Shown here: positions 63,721 to 64,000 of the stretch, piece by piece | Numbering within the stretch: position 1 is the stretch's first letter | Layout: each line of letters starts with the position of its first letter | From: Croceivirga sp. | Lineage (GTDB): Bacteria; Bacteroidota; Bacteroidia; Flavobacteriales; Flavobacteriaceae | Assembly: GCA_028284665.1 (NCBI GenBank) | Contig: JANQRG010000045.1 | Location: 62,001-126,000, forward strand | DNA length: 64,000 bases | Direction: 5' to 3' | The notes under the pieces: model-generated | The model's input: the letters and a program-made list of their open reading frames with translations, nothing else | Told to the model about the DNA's origin: nothing | The model's database searches: none | Made by a program: the position numbers and the translations under genes

Positions 63721-64000
63721 TGAACTTTCTTAAAGCATATACACCCTATTTTGTTTTGGCATTATTGTTTACATCTTGCACGCAACACAAGGGCATTGAC
63801 AAAAAAGTTTACCAAAGGCCTAACATTCTATTCATCATGTCGGATGATCATGCTTACCAGGCTATAAGCGCTTACCAAAGTCATTTGATCAGAACTCCAA
63901 ATATTGACCGAATCGGTAAAGAGGGGATACTATTTACCAATGCCTGTGTTACCAATTCCATCTGTGCGCCTTCAAGAGCTACTATTTTGACAGGAAAGCA
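63721..64000 (+). CDS. Sulfatase family lipoprotein, 3' end outside window
   Basis: The visible 93 residues begin with a lipoprotein signal (LALLFTSCTQ), then ILFIMSDDHAYQAI, a sulfatase metal-binding opening, and CAPSRATILTG, which holds the formylglycine-type CxPSR motif. Substrate depends on the missing part; in marine Flavobacteriia such enzymes often act on sulfated algal polysaccharides. Confidence 0.85.

Overview
The window reads as chromosome of a Flavobacteriaceae member (phylum Bacteroidota), probably marine. This rests on a SUF operon carrying DUF59, DUF2480 and DUF3078 companions, the gliding lipoprotein GldH next to RicT, a Bacteroidota-type three-subunit succinate dehydrogenase, several secreted lipoproteins, and promoter-like TAnnTTTG elements close to start codons. 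Shine-Dalgarno sites are rare, and many genes appear to start at TTG or GTG. No rRNA, tRNA, CRISPR array, transposase or integrase was seen.

Layout: 1-4.0 kb, a truncated PKD-type lipoprotein, a small outer-membrane barrel and a TPR hybrid sensor kinase/regulator (all minus). 4.2-11.8 kb, a nine-gene minus-strand iron-sulfur assembly operon (sufA-like, sufB, sufC, sufD, sufS, sufE, DUF59, DUF2480, DUF3078). 12-14.7 kb, two secreted lipoproteins with propeller-like repeats. 14.7-22.2 kb, thiL followed by an AraC-type regulator and a five-gene ABC/LolA-like/outer-membrane module. A second, degraded copy of the thiL 3' end lies on the far side, so the module is bracketed by direct repeats. 22.2-32.8 kb, BrnQ, a GH16-like protein, a peptidase, a large BNR/VPS10-like protein, small enzymes and RimK with a deacylase-like partner. 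33-36.5 kb, sdhCAB. 36.6-39.2 kb, a disrupted Vsr-type endonuclease, an aminotransferase, and a divergent S24 repressor/Cro-like pair with two palindromic operator candidates. 39-47.9 kb, a serine hydrolase, an acetyltransferase, the two CoA-transferase subunits separated by a four-helix-bundle gene fragment, PBP1A, gldH, ricT and trhO. 48-64 kb, recA, a sigma factor with a membrane/barrel partner, plsC, trpS, dprA, an HU/SPOR protein, a thioesterase, an aldo-keto reductase, and the syntenic block M23/EnvC - DUF4292 - TPR - nucleotidyltransferase - dut - flippase. A truncated sulfatase closes the window.

Most of the window is core metabolism and envelope biology. The least ordinary part is 15.6-22.2 kb: a possible lipid or lipoprotein export system (two FtsX-type permeases, one ATPase, a LolA-like chaperone, an outer-membrane barrel and its own regulator) that appears to have been inserted at the 3' end of thiL. 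Smaller scars of past gene traffic are the Vsr remnant and the four-helix-bundle fragment that now abuts a TTG-initiated CoA-transferase gene.
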